From NCBI GenBank assembly GCA_964583335.1, contig CAZOVG010000004.1:1-64000 (forward strand): 64,000 bases of DNA. Reading direction: 5' to 3'. The translations under genes and the position numbers were made by a program. Numbering within the stretch: the stretch's first letter is position 1; the number at the start of each line of letters is the position of its first letter. The notes below the pieces were generated by a model that was given only the letters and a program-made list of their open reading frames with translations, ran no database searches and was not told the DNA's origin. This DNA comes from JAGNKE01 sp964583335 (GTDB lineage Bacteria; Pseudomonadota; Alphaproteobacteria; Micavibrionales; Micavibrionaceae). Of the stretch, positions 48,854 through 57,407 are shown in pieces.

Positions 48854-49687
48854 TTAAGTATAGGGTGGCTTCGTATAGCCGCGCGGCGACAGGGTGAAGA
48901 TTTCGCATCCGGTCTCGGTTACCCCTATTGAATGTTCATACTGGGCGGAGAGGGATAGATCGCGCGTCACCGCCGTCCAGCCGTCCTGTAGAAGTTTCGT
49001 CGCCCAGCTTCCCGCGTTTATCATCGGTTCGACGGTAAAGAACATGCCGGGCAGCAAGACAGGCCCGGTTTTAGCCGTTCCGTAATGCATGACCGAGGGG
49101 GCTGCGTGAAAAACGCGTCCCAGCCCGTGGCCGCAATATTCACGAACCACCGAAAATCTTTCGGCTTCCGCGACCTGCTGGATCGCCGCGCCGATGTCGC
49201 CCAGCGTGTTTCCAGGCTTTATGGCGGCGATGCCGGCCATCATGGCATCGTACGTTACGTCCACCAGTCGGCGGGCCTTGACCGGTACCTTGTTGCCCAC
49301 AAGATACATCCGCGAGGTGTCGCCGTGCCAGCCGTCGAGGATGACGGTGACGTCGATGTTGACGATGTCGCCCTCGCGCAGTTTTTTATCGCCGGGGATG
49401 CCGTGGCAGACCACGTGGTTGACGGAGGTGCAAATCGATTTGGGGAAGGGGTAGGGTCCCGCGCCCTGATAGTTCAGGGGGGCGGGGATTCCGCCGCCGC
49501 CGATGATATGTTCGTGGCACAGGGTGTCGAGTTCCTCGGTCGTCACGCCGGGCTTGACGTGCTGGCCGATCATGTCCAGTACCTCGGCGGCCAGACGGCC
49601 CGCGCGGCGCATGCCTTCGAAGTCCTGCGCGGTGTGGAGCTGTATGCCTTCGGGTGAGAAGGTGTTTTCCGTGACCAGTTTCATCAT
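48854..49687 (-). CDS. map: Type I methionine aminopeptidase
   Basis: A 277-residue metalloenzyme that removes initiator methionine. The metal ligands lie in NIDVTVILDGWHGDTSRMYLVG (Asp pair, in part), GHGLGRVFH (His), FTVEPMI (Glu) and SAQYEHSIGVT (Glu). An Asn/Ser/Pro-rich start (MMKLVTENTFSPEG) precedes the catalytic domain. Start codons ATGATG at 49687 leave the exact first residue uncertain by one. It is followed by a small gene on the other strand. Confidence 0.97.
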   Translation of the reverse strand: MMKLVTENTFSPEGIQLHTAQDFEGMRRAGRLAAEVLDMIGQHVKPGVTTEELDTLCHEHIIGGGGIPAPLNYQGAGPYPFPKSICTSVNHVVCHGIPGDKKLREGDIVNIDVTVILDGWHGDTSRMYLVGNKVPVKARRLVDVTYDAMMAGIAAIKPGNTLGDIGAAIQQVAEAERFSVVREYCGHGLGRVFHAAPSVMHYGTAKTGPVLLPGMFFTVEPMINAGSWATKLLQDGWTAVTRDLSLSAQYEHSIGVTETGCEIFTLSPRGYTKPPYT

Positions 49688-49795
49688 GCTCTGCCGGGGC
49701 GAATATTGTGGCTTGCCGCCAGCCTTTTTTCTGTTTTCTATTTCTTACAGCGTGTTAGATATAGCTTGAGCCAAAAAAAGTAAAGATGCAAGCCC

Positions 49796-50557
49796 ATGAG
49801 CCCAAAACCCGATGAGAACGTCAAAACCGCCTTTACAGCCGCCTTGCTGGTGATCGGCAACGAGATTTTGTCGGGCCGGACGGAAGACAAGAACATCAAC
49901 TGGATCGCCAAAAAGCTGGTCGAGAAGGGTATTGCCTTTTCGGAGGTGCGGATCGTGCCCGATGTCGCCGAGCGGATCGTGGCGGCCGTGCGGGATCTGA
50001 GCGCGCGGTACGATTATCTTTTTACCACGGGCGGGATCGGGCCGACGCATGACGATATCACGGCCGGGTGCGTCTCGCAGGCGTTCGCCGTTCCGATGGA
50101 GGAAAACAAGCAGGCGCGGGCCATGCTGGTGGCGCATTACGGCGGGGAGGAGCATCTCAATCCGCCGCGCCTCAAGATGGCGCAGATTCCCGTTGGTGCT
50201 ATGCTTATCCCGAACCCGGTCTCGGGCGCACCGGGTTTTATCATCGAGAATGTCTATGTCATGGCGGGGGTGCCGCGCATCATGCAGGCGATGCTTGACC
50301 ATGTTCTGCCCGCGCTGGCGGGCGGTGCGGTCGTGCTTTCGCGCACCATCACAAGCCGTCTGGCGGAAAGCCGGATCGCGGAGGGGCTGGGGGTTATACA
50401 GGAGCGCTGGCCGAACGTGGAGATCGGCAGCTATCCGCATTTTCAGGCCGGGCATTTCGGGGTGAGCCTTGTTCTGCGCTCGACCGATCAGGAGGCGCTA
50501 GGGCGGGCGGAGGCCGAGGTGCAAGCTCTGGTCGCCCAGCTTGAAAGCGCCGACTAG
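49796..50557 (+). CDS. CinA N-domain-like molybdopterin-binding protein
   Basis: A 253-residue MoCF/MogA-like domain protein (COG1058 type). Signatures are ALLVIGNEILSGRTEDKNIN, the TTGGIGPTHDDIT loop that binds the cofactor-like ligand, and NPVSGAPGFIIENVYVMAGVPRIM (in part). It lacks the CinA C-terminal deamidase domain. Such stand-alone proteins have been linked to FAD or ADP-ribose turnover, not to competence. Its stop codon overlaps the stop of the sugar transferase gene on the other strand by 4 bp (CTAG). Confidence 0.88.
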   Translation: MSPKPDENVKTAFTAALLVIGNEILSGRTEDKNINWIAKKLVEKGIAFSEVRIVPDVAERIVAAVRDLSARYDYLFTTGGIGPTHDDITAGCVSQAFAVPMEENKQARAMLVAHYGGEEHLNPPRLKMAQIPVGAMLIPNPVSGAPGFIIENVYVMAGVPRIMQAMLDHVLPALAGGAVVLSRTITSRLAESRIAEGLGVIQERWPNVEIGSYPHFQAGHFGVSLVLRSTDQEALGRAEAEVQALVAQLESAD

Positions 50558-52068
50558 TAGGCGCCTCTGCCCGTCACGACAACGCTCAGGGTTTTCAGCA
50601 AAATCACGATATCGCCCCAGATCGACCAGTTGCGCACGTACCAGCTGTCCCAATAGACGCGGCGCTCGAAGCTGGTCTCGTTTCTGCCGCTGACTTGCCA
50701 GAGGCCGGTGATGCCGGGGCGGACCTGCAGGTATTCATTCAGGGATTCGCCGAAATAGGCGACTTCGTTTTCAAGGATCGGGCGCGGGCCGACGAGGCTC
50801 ATGTCGCCGACCAGCACGTTCCAAAGCTGGGGCAGTTCGTCGATGCTGGCCTTACGGATCAGGCGGGCCGTGCGGGTGGTGACGCGCGGGTCATTTTTCA
50901 GCTTGCGATATCTTTCCCATTCCTCGCGGGCGGCCGGGTCTTCGGCCAGAAGCTTTTCGAGCAGGTGGTCGGAGTCGGGCTCCATCGAGCGGAATTTCCA
51001 GCAGGCGAAACGCTGGCCGCGCTGGCCGATGCGGTGGCCGCCATAAAACAGGCTGCCCCCCTGGCCTTCGAGTTTGAGCATCAGCGCCGTGGCGATCAGG
51101 ATCGGGGAGAGGGCGAGCAGGGCGCCGCCGGCGACGCCGATATCCATGGCGCGTTTCATAAAACGGCCCAGCGGGGCCTGAATCGTCTGCTTGCTGTGCA
51201 GGAGCATCACGTCGTGGCCAAAGAAATAGCGCGGTTCCATCTCGTAAAGGCTCATACGCGAGATCGGGGGGACGATGGCGTAGAGGGCGTGCAGGCGGTT
51301 AAGGGTGTTGATGAGGGTGTCGCGCTCCGCGCCCCGGAAGGTTTCCAGCGCGATGACGAAGAAATGGTCGAGATTGTTTTCGATATAGCTGGTGTAGTAA
51401 TGCGAGTTGCGGACGACGCGGATATTTTCATACATTCCGGGGACGTTTGTCAGATCGAAGTTTCCGGCCTTGCGGTCGCGCAGGAAGACGGTGTGGACCT
51501 TGTAGCCCGTGTAGTTATCGTTTGCGAAGGCGAACAGCGTGTCGGAGACTGTTTCTACATCCCCGATAATAACGGTTGGGATATCCCAGATGTCGCGGGA
51601 TTTAGCCAGACGGCGGACGATCATGCGACCCGCGAGAATGAGGGTGAAGGCGAAAATCCACGTTGCGGCGATCAGTATCCACGAAAAGGTCATATGGGTG
51701 GCGAAGCGGCCGAAGCCGTCGATCACGAAACCAAAGAAGCAGACCACCAATGTATGCTGGACTTGGCTCCACCATGGAACGCGCTGGGTGTAGTGGCCTT
51801 TCTGGAAGAACATCAGAAGGACCAGCGGGCACATCCAGACGAAGAAGATATCCTGAATTTGCGCGTATTCCATAATGGGGGTTTGAACGTCCGCCGCGAA
51901 CAGAAGGCTTTTCAGCGCGAACGCCACCGGAAGGGAGAGCAGGAAGGCCGCGCTTATGGCGATCAGGTCGGCGAAGAGGATCATCATACTTACGACTTGC
52001 CGAACGAGCGGTCTGCGTTTGGCGTTCAGTTCCTCTGTGTAGTCGTAGTAGATCAAATCGCCGTACAT
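50554..52068 (-). CDS. Undecaprenyl-phosphate sugar phosphotransferase (WbaP/ExoY-like)
   Basis: A 504-residue polyprenyl glycosylphosphotransferase that starts polysaccharide repeat assembly by placing a sugar-phosphate on the lipid carrier. The N-terminal region has about four to five membrane segments (residues about 15-140) and a CoA-binding-like fold. The catalytic C-terminus has a membrane helix, KFRSME, RKASIDELPQLWNVL and VGPRPILENEV. The start at 52068 is chosen over 52122 because MYGDLIYYDY reads as a normal beginning; the two options overlap the next gene differently. It is the first step of the exopolysaccharide locus. Confidence 0.92.
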   Translation of the reverse strand: MYGDLIYYDYTEELNAKRRPLVRQVVSMMILFADLIAISAAFLLSLPVAFALKSLLFAADVQTPIMEYAQIQDIFFVWMCPLVLLMFFQKGHYTQRVPWWSQVQHTLVVCFFGFVIDGFGRFATHMTFSWILIAATWIFAFTLILAGRMIVRRLAKSRDIWDIPTVIIGDVETVSDTLFAFANDNYTGYKVHTVFLRDRKAGNFDLTNVPGMYENIRVVRNSHYYTSYIENNLDHFFVIALETFRGAERDTLINTLNRLHALYAIVPPISRMSLYEMEPRYFFGHDVMLLHSKQTIQAPLGRFMKRAMDIGVAGGALLALSPILIATALMLKLEGQGGSLFYGGHRIGQRGQRFACWKFRSMEPDSDHLLEKLLAEDPAAREEWERYRKLKNDPRVTTRTARLIRKASIDELPQLWNVLVGDMSLVGPRPILENEVAYFGESLNEYLQVRPGITGLWQVSGRNETSFERRVYWDSWYVRNWSIWGDIVILLKTLSVVVTGRGAY

Positions 52069-52784
52069 ACGCCGCTTCCCGTTTTTCTTATCTGGATATA
52101 ACCCAGAAGGTATGCAAGACAAGTGCCAAGGATTGCGCCCAAGAGTCCGGTCACCGTAAGCCAGCGCGCGATGTTCGGGTCGGAAAAGAATTCAGGGGGG
52201 AGCGCATCTTTCAGCACTTTTTTCCTAGCGCTCAATTTTTCAGAGCGGATGAGTTCCATCATAACAGCGTTCGCGATTTTTGAGGCGAGGCCGGGCGTTG
52301 TCGCGCTGTATTCTACGAGTATTACGTCTTCGGGCATTAAGGTGACTACAAGATGTTTGCGGATAGTATCCGCGATGAAGCTTTTGAGTACATGTTCGGG
52401 TTGTTCGTTTGGCTCGACTTTGTGTGGCGCCCATGACTCTCGCCATTTTGATAAATACGTCGTTTCGGGCTTTAGGGCTGCGCGTTGATCGAGCTGATAG
52501 GTTTCAATCAGAGTCCATAAGAAGGTATCGTTTGTCGTAATCTGCTCTATGTTTTGCTGTAAAACGGGGGGAGCATCTTTCTGTCGTTCGATTTTGAATG
52601 ACGCGATCGCCGTATACAGGGGGGGCCGGAAGGATAGAATTGTTGCGCTTACCACCAAGGTGAGCAGAAAGATGCCCAAAGCAAATTCTCGTCTGACCCA
52701 TACAATTTTTTGAGGAGAGTTATGTTTTTTACAGGGGTACGCGACCGGGCTGCGCAACGGTGCATTCGATGACGCCGGGGACAT
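52053..52784 (-). CDS. Small Wzz-like chain-length protein
   Basis: A 243-residue membrane protein with a basic N-terminus, a first helix (about 36-53, ALGIFLLTLVVSATILSF), a periplasmic helical region and a second helix (about 211-233, WLTVTGLLGAILGTCLAYLLG). This two-helix layout is that of Wzz-type polysaccharide co-polymerases, but it is shorter and has no kinase domain. It overlaps the sugar transferase gene by 16 bp (chosen start), suggesting coupling. A separate Wzc-like protein is encoded nearby, so two copolymerase-type proteins are present. Confidence 0.75.
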   Translation of the reverse strand: MSPASSNAPLRSPVAYPCKKHNSPQKIVWVRREFALGIFLLTLVVSATILSFRPPLYTAIASFKIERQKDAPPVLQQNIEQITTNDTFLWTLIETYQLDQRAALKPETTYLSKWRESWAPHKVEPNEQPEHVLKSFIADTIRKHLVVTLMPEDVILVEYSATTPGLASKIANAVMMELIRSEKLSARKKVLKDALPPEFFSDPNIARWLTVTGLLGAILGTCLAYLLGYIQIRKTGSGVCTAI

Positions 52785-52841
52785 AGTGCGTACTCTTACT
52801 CCAGTGAGAAGGGCGCACCAGGAGATGCGCTTACAAAGGGT

Positions 52842-53693
52842 TTAGAAGAACCTTTGTTTAACCTTAATTGAGTCGCCTGGCAAGACTTCCGTATCTTCGT
52901 GGGCGTCAATTTCAGTTTTCTTGCCGTTTATGTCACGGACTATGACGATTTTATCTTTTGCCGCGCGCGGTGTGTGTCCGCCCGCAGTCGCAATGGCCTT
53001 TATTACGTCCAGACCAGGTTCGTATGGGTAGCGACCGGGCTTGTTGACCTCACCAAGAATATAGAACGGTGCAAGTTCCATAATTTCGACTGTGACGCTG
53101 GGGCTGTTATAGTAGCCACCGTCGATCAGGCGTTTGGCGATTTCCGCCTGCACGTCTTCTTTGACACGGCCCCGGGCGGGCACTTCGCCGACCAGAGGGA
53201 TCGTGACGTTTCCATTGGAACCAATACGGTAGGAATTGGAGAGATCCGTTACCCCGTAAACCGTAATCCGCAGGAGATCGCCAATATTCAGTTGATAGGC
53301 GGGCTCTGTTGCAACCGCGGTAGGCTCAGGTGTGGCGGTTTCGACCGCAGTGTCCTGAGGTTTTTCGCCCGCCTGAGGTTCGATGCCTTCATAGCGTTTA
53401 TGGTTCGGCATTTCGCCGGAGGCCAGCTTTAGTTCCGTTATGGTCTCGTTTTGCTCACCAGAAGCGGGGTCGGGAAGTAAAGACATTCCGGTCGTATGTA
53501 CGGGTGCGGTATCTTCGATTTTGACGGCCTCCGGTGCGGGGGCGGTTGGAGGCTCCTGTCCGGCGAGAGTCATTAGCATGCGCTCCATGTAGCCGTCGTT
53601 ATCCGCGCGGGCGGATGGTGCGGAGATGCCGAAAAGTGCGGCTATTGTGGCTGTTACGAGCATAAGTTTTGAGAATTTTGTTACTTTTTGCAT
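52842..53693 (-). CDS. Wza-like polysaccharide export protein
   Basis: A 283-residue outer-membrane export protein. The signal peptide (MQKVTKFSKLMLVTATIAAL, cleaved near ARA-DN) is followed by a low-complexity Pro/Glu/Ala-rich stretch to about residue 130. The Poly_export domain (AYQLNIGDLLRITVYGVTDL) and an SLBB-like segment (FYILGEVNKPGRYPYEPGLDVIKAI, in part) follow. No lipobox Cys and no C-terminal membrane helix are seen, so it is shorter than E. coli Wza. It is encoded between the Wzz-like and Wzc-like genes. Confidence 0.9.
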   Translation of the reverse strand: MQKVTKFSKLMLVTATIAALFGISAPSARADNDGYMERMLMTLAGQEPPTAPAPEAVKIEDTAPVHTTGMSLLPDPASGEQNETITELKLASGEMPNHKRYEGIEPQAGEKPQDTAVETATPEPTAVATEPAYQLNIGDLLRITVYGVTDLSNSYRIGSNGNVTIPLVGEVPARGRVKEDVQAEIAKRLIDGGYYNSPSVTVEIMELAPFYILGEVNKPGRYPYEPGLDVIKAIATAGGHTPRAAKDKIVIVRDINGKKTEIDAHEDTEVLPGDSIKVKQRFF

Positions 53694-53789
53694 GGTTTAT
53701 CCCGGATGGAATTTATTGTTTCTTTTAGAGGTTTAGACGGCAAGGATCCTCGCCAGTGCGGTTTACAATTATAAGGCAAAATGCGCAGA

Positions 53790-55841
53790 TTAATTAGAGC
53801 GTAGTTCTGATAATTTGACTTTATTCAGAATTACGTTCGGATTATTGGCAGACAGATTACGCAATATCTCCGCCGATTTTTTAAATTGCTCCTTAGGTGT
53901 TTTTGCCCACTCGAGAACGATTACAACCTGATCGACCAGACCAGTCAGGATTTCAGAGTCAGAAACGGTTAAGACCGGGGTGCTATCAAAAATGATGCAT
54001 TCATACTTATCTTTGAGCGCCTGAAGATGGGCGTTAAGCTTGCCCGCCAGCAACATGTCGGCCGTAAAGGGATTGGGTTCACCCGCGGGGATGATGGACA
54101 GGCCGTTTTTATCCTGTGTGATCACTTCGCCAAGTTCTGCCTTTCCACTCAATAATTCAGAGAAGCCGGGCTTTTCGTCGATCATGGTCACGCCGGCTAT
54201 TACGGGGGCCAGGGTATTTGCGTCGATCAGAAGGGTTTTAATGCCGATATTGTTCATGTAGAAGGCAAGCGATACGGCCACGGTCGTTTTTCCTTCGCCG
54301 CGCCGCGTAGAGGTTATGAGAATGGTCTGGCCCTTTTCCAATGCGTTGAGATGCATGAAAATGCGCTTCATTTCCTCGACATAAGCCGAGCGGTTCTTTT
54401 TGAGGATGTCTGTAATCGGGAAGCGTGAGCGGGGGAGTGTTCCCAGAAGGCCCAGCCCGGTCAACCTCGCTATGTCCTCGCGCTTTGTAATGCCCTGATC
54501 GCCGAGTTCGAGAATAAACACAATGCCCAGCGCGAGCAAAACGGACAGGGTAAATATGGCCGCGAGGATCAGGATTTTTTTCGATCCGATCGGTTCTCCT
54601 GGAACGTGGGCCGGGGATACGATCGATACGTCGGGGCGGGAGAAGTCAATTTGAGATTTTATCTCTTCCGATCGGGCAAGGAAATTGTCTAACAGCTTGC
54701 TGCTGGCTTGCTCTTCGACTTGCAAGGCCTGAAGTGTAATCATTTTCTCCTGCAAGCCGTCAGCCTGTTTCTGAAGTCCTATCAGCTTTTCCTGTAAAAG
54801 CGCTTTTTGCTTTGTTACGGTTGTTAGTTCGTTCTGGACCGATTTCTTGATGTTACCGACTTCGCGGGCGATATCGCTGTTGATTTGGGATAGCTCATGC
54901 TGCGCGCCTATGACTTCCGGGTGGTTCACGCCCAGCTTCGCGCGCAATGACTGCAAATGCTGGGCCGCCTGAGATGCGCGTCCTTTGAGGTTCTGAACCA
55001 GTTCCGACTGGACGATGTCGGCAATATTGTGGGGGTTGCCGGATTGAAGCATTTCGCTTCGGGCTTGCAGATCGACTACACGCGTATCGATTTGAGCGAT
55101 CTGTGCGGCGAGATCGGAGATTTGCTGGTAGATCAGTTCCTGCGAATTATTGCCCTGAATCATCCCGTTTTCGGAGCGGAATTGTTGGGACAGGCGAGAT
55201 TTTTTCAGGCTCTGTTCCTTGAGTTCAAGGATTTGCGCAGATAGCCACTCATCCAACCGTTGCGCGATACGCTTTTTGTCCTGTTCGCGAGAGTAGACGT
55301 ATTGCCTCGCGTGGGTATTGGCAACGTGAGCAGCGAGGTGCGGGTCCGTCGAGCGGAAGGTGATATCAATCACCCGCGAGGTGCCTTGCTGCTTGACGTC
55401 GAGGTTCGATAAAAAGTTTTTAAAGATTTGGTAGCGTTCGGGACTGTCCGGGCCATCATCCTGCTGAGGTGCGGATTCAGGGGGGCTTTCGGGTAAAATG
55501 AGATTTCCCTTTTCGTCTTCCGTCATGCCCAGAAGCAGGATTGTCTGGCGGATCAGGGATGGTGAGGAGATGACTTGAACTTGTGTCGGCACGGTCAAAT
55601 TGTCGAACTTCATGCCCGTAAGGATGTCGTTGAAGTCGGTGAGTTTGACCTCTTGCGTTTCCAAAAGAACAGAGGCCGTGGCCTTATAGTGTTCGGGGCG
55701 GCCCTTTAGATATACAAGGCCAGCCATCACGGGCAAGGTTGTCAAGATAATCAGCAGCCAGCGACGCTTGTACAGAATGCGGAAAAGCTCACGGATGTCG
55801 GGGAGATCAAGGTCGTTGGTATTTTTTCTGCGGTCGATCAT
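53790..55841 (-). CDS. Wzc/GumC-like polysaccharide co-polymerase with BY-kinase domain
   Basis: A 683-residue protein. Wzz domain with helix 1 (about 28-46), long periplasmic coiled coil (about 190-400), helix 2 (about 421-445), and a cytoplasmic ATPase. Walker A is TSTRRGEGKT (511-520), Walker A' is LLIDANT (about 537-543) and Walker B is IIFDSTPVL. The C-terminus ends VKLSELRSN with no tyrosine cluster, unlike classical bacterial tyrosine kinases, so autophosphorylation may be reduced, lost or moved elsewhere. It probably controls chain length and export together with the Wza-like protein. Confidence 0.92.
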   Translation of the reverse strand: MIDRRKNTNDLDLPDIRELFRILYKRRWLLIILTTLPVMAGLVYLKGRPEHYKATASVLLETQEVKLTDFNDILTGMKFDNLTVPTQVQVISSPSLIRQTILLLGMTEDEKGNLILPESPPESAPQQDDGPDSPERYQIFKNFLSNLDVKQQGTSRVIDITFRSTDPHLAAHVANTHARQYVYSREQDKKRIAQRLDEWLSAQILELKEQSLKKSRLSQQFRSENGMIQGNNSQELIYQQISDLAAQIAQIDTRVVDLQARSEMLQSGNPHNIADIVQSELVQNLKGRASQAAQHLQSLRAKLGVNHPEVIGAQHELSQINSDIAREVGNIKKSVQNELTTVTKQKALLQEKLIGLQKQADGLQEKMITLQALQVEEQASSKLLDNFLARSEEIKSQIDFSRPDVSIVSPAHVPGEPIGSKKILILAAIFTLSVLLALGIVFILELGDQGITKREDIARLTGLGLLGTLPRSRFPITDILKKNRSAYVEEMKRIFMHLNALEKGQTILITSTRRGEGKTTVAVSLAFYMNNIGIKTLLIDANTLAPVIAGVTMIDEKPGFSELLSGKAELGEVITQDKNGLSIIPAGEPNPFTADMLLAGKLNAHLQALKDKYECIIFDSTPVLTVSDSEILTGLVDQVVIVLEWAKTPKEQFKKSAEILRNLSANNPNVILNKVKLSELRSN

Positions 55842-56149
55842 TCTTGGGTCCGAAAGCGGGTGTTATAAATTTTGTCTGATTCTGAAAAATGCTTCTTAGG
55901 CTTAAACGTACGGAGGTGTTTTACCGAACCGTAAGCTATACACTCTGACCCTTAGCGAGCAAGAAGAATTTGTGCGGTGCGTCGTTGTCTCTGGCATGAG
56001 TATTGCTTTCATTTAAGTTCGTCTTTTAACAAGTTGGATCGTGGACATTTTTTCATGCTTGGTATAGATTGCCCTGACCTTTTCGGGCTGCGTTCTCTGA
56101 GTCATGTCTCCTGCTTTTCTTCGCTTCTAGCGTTTACGATAAGGCCGTT
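55842..56149. other. Divergent regulatory gap in the exopolysaccharide locus
   Basis: This 308-bp region separates the minus-strand Wzc-like gene from the plus-strand barrel gene. It is AT-richer than its surroundings and holds no open frame worth calling. TGGACA..TATAGA near 56043-56069 is a weak candidate promoter toward the barrel gene. I see no clear operator palindrome. Divergent promoters for both transcription units are expected here. Confidence 0.4.
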
Positions 56150-57400
56150 ATGAAAACTAAGTCGCTTGCCCTTTTAACTGTTTGCTGCGCCCTTCCTGCG
56201 GGTGCAATTTTTGTGCCTGCCGGGACGATGGCTTATAACAAGGATCTTGTTCGTAATGTTAAAACACGCCCCAGCCCGCATTATCGGCCAGAGGGCGGGC
56301 GCATGGGCGTGTTTGTTGTGCGGCCTTCTGTTTTAGTTCTGGAAACTTATGACGATAATATTTACCGCGATCCGGATAAAGATAGTGACTTTATTACTTC
56401 CGTTCGACCCGAAGTGAACATTAGCTCGGATTGGTCGCTGCATGGTGTTGAGGCCGGCGCACAAGGGGAATTTGGCCGGTACGCAGCGTTCGAGTCTGAA
56501 AATTATGACGATTATTCGTTTTATCTAAGCGGGAAGTTCGATCTGGCTCATGAGACCTCCCTCAATTTGAAGGGGGAGTATCAAAGACGTCATCAGGAGC
56601 GCGATACACTTGAAGATCCCGGTGGGGATGAGCCGATGGAGTACAGCGTTAAAAACGTCTTTATCGGTTTTTCGCGGGAATTGAGCCTTTTGCGTGTTAA
56701 TGCTTCGGCCTTGCATAGTCATTATATACATGACGATTCTACTGTGAGTGGCACGGTTATCGATAACAGCATTCGGGACCGTACCCAGCAGGAGTTTGAT
56801 CTGCGCGTGGCATACGGAGTGACCGATAATTATGAAATTTATACTGCGGCAGGTTATGATCGTCGGCGGTATGACCAGAGCGGAGTTGCCTTCAGGGACT
56901 CTGACACCACCAATATACGGGGCGGGCTGGCCGTGAACTTTACGGGCAAGCTGCGCGGCGACGTTTACTTGGGGTATGTCTGGCAGGATTTTGAGCAGAA
57001 TTTCGATAATGTCGAGTTGTTGAATTACGGGGGCGCGGTTTTGTGGAATCCCTCTGAGCTTACATCTGTGGAAGCGAAAGTCGGGCGGGCTCTTGTCGAG
57101 ACGGTTCAGTCTGGCGCCTCTACGATTGTGCGGACGACGGCTGACGCCTCGATTGCTCATGCCATCCGCGAGAATGTGTTAGGGGAGATTTTCGTAGGGA
57201 CTGTTCATAACGGTTATGAAGGGGCGGGCGCATCGGATGACGATAACCGCATTTATAAGGCGGGTGTCAGCGTTGTTTATAAGCCGACACGGAATGTCAG
57301 TGCGGGTCTAAGGTACGATTATATGAACCGCACTTTCGGTGACTCGGTCAGAGACTATGACAATAACAAGGTGATGCTGTCTCTGCGTTATGAATATTAG
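56150..57400 (+). CDS. Outer-membrane beta-barrel protein of the exopolysaccharide locus
   Basis: A 416-residue exported protein (signal about 1-28, MKTKSLALLTVCCALPAGAI) whose mature part is made of alternating amphipathic strands with many aromatic ends (DDYSFYLSGKFDLAHETSLN, RGDVYLGYVWQDFEQNF), closing with VMLSLRYEY and a terminal aromatic, as in Omp85-exported barrels. It resembles the BBP2-type barrels encoded in exopolysaccharide clusters. It stands divergent from the Wzc/Wza genes and may form or assist the outer-membrane export pore. Confidence 0.82.
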   Translation: MKTKSLALLTVCCALPAGAIFVPAGTMAYNKDLVRNVKTRPSPHYRPEGGRMGVFVVRPSVLVLETYDDNIYRDPDKDSDFITSVRPEVNISSDWSLHGVEAGAQGEFGRYAAFESENYDDYSFYLSGKFDLAHETSLNLKGEYQRRHQERDTLEDPGGDEPMEYSVKNVFIGFSRELSLLRVNASALHSHYIHDDSTVSGTVIDNSIRDRTQQEFDLRVAYGVTDNYEIYTAAGYDRRRYDQSGVAFRDSDTTNIRGGLAVNFTGKLRGDVYLGYVWQDFEQNFDNVELLNYGGAVLWNPSELTSVEAKVGRALVETVQSGASTIVRTTADASIAHAIRENVLGEIFVGTVHNGYEGAGASDDDNRIYKAGVSVVYKPTRNVSAGLRYDYMNRTFGDSVRDYDNNKVMLSLRYEY

Positions 57401-57407
57401 GTGAGGA

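Noticed and set aside
50695..52101. A 468-codon plus-strand open frame opposite the sugar transferase
   Set aside because: No motif, and the opposite strand encodes a complete, recognisable enzyme.
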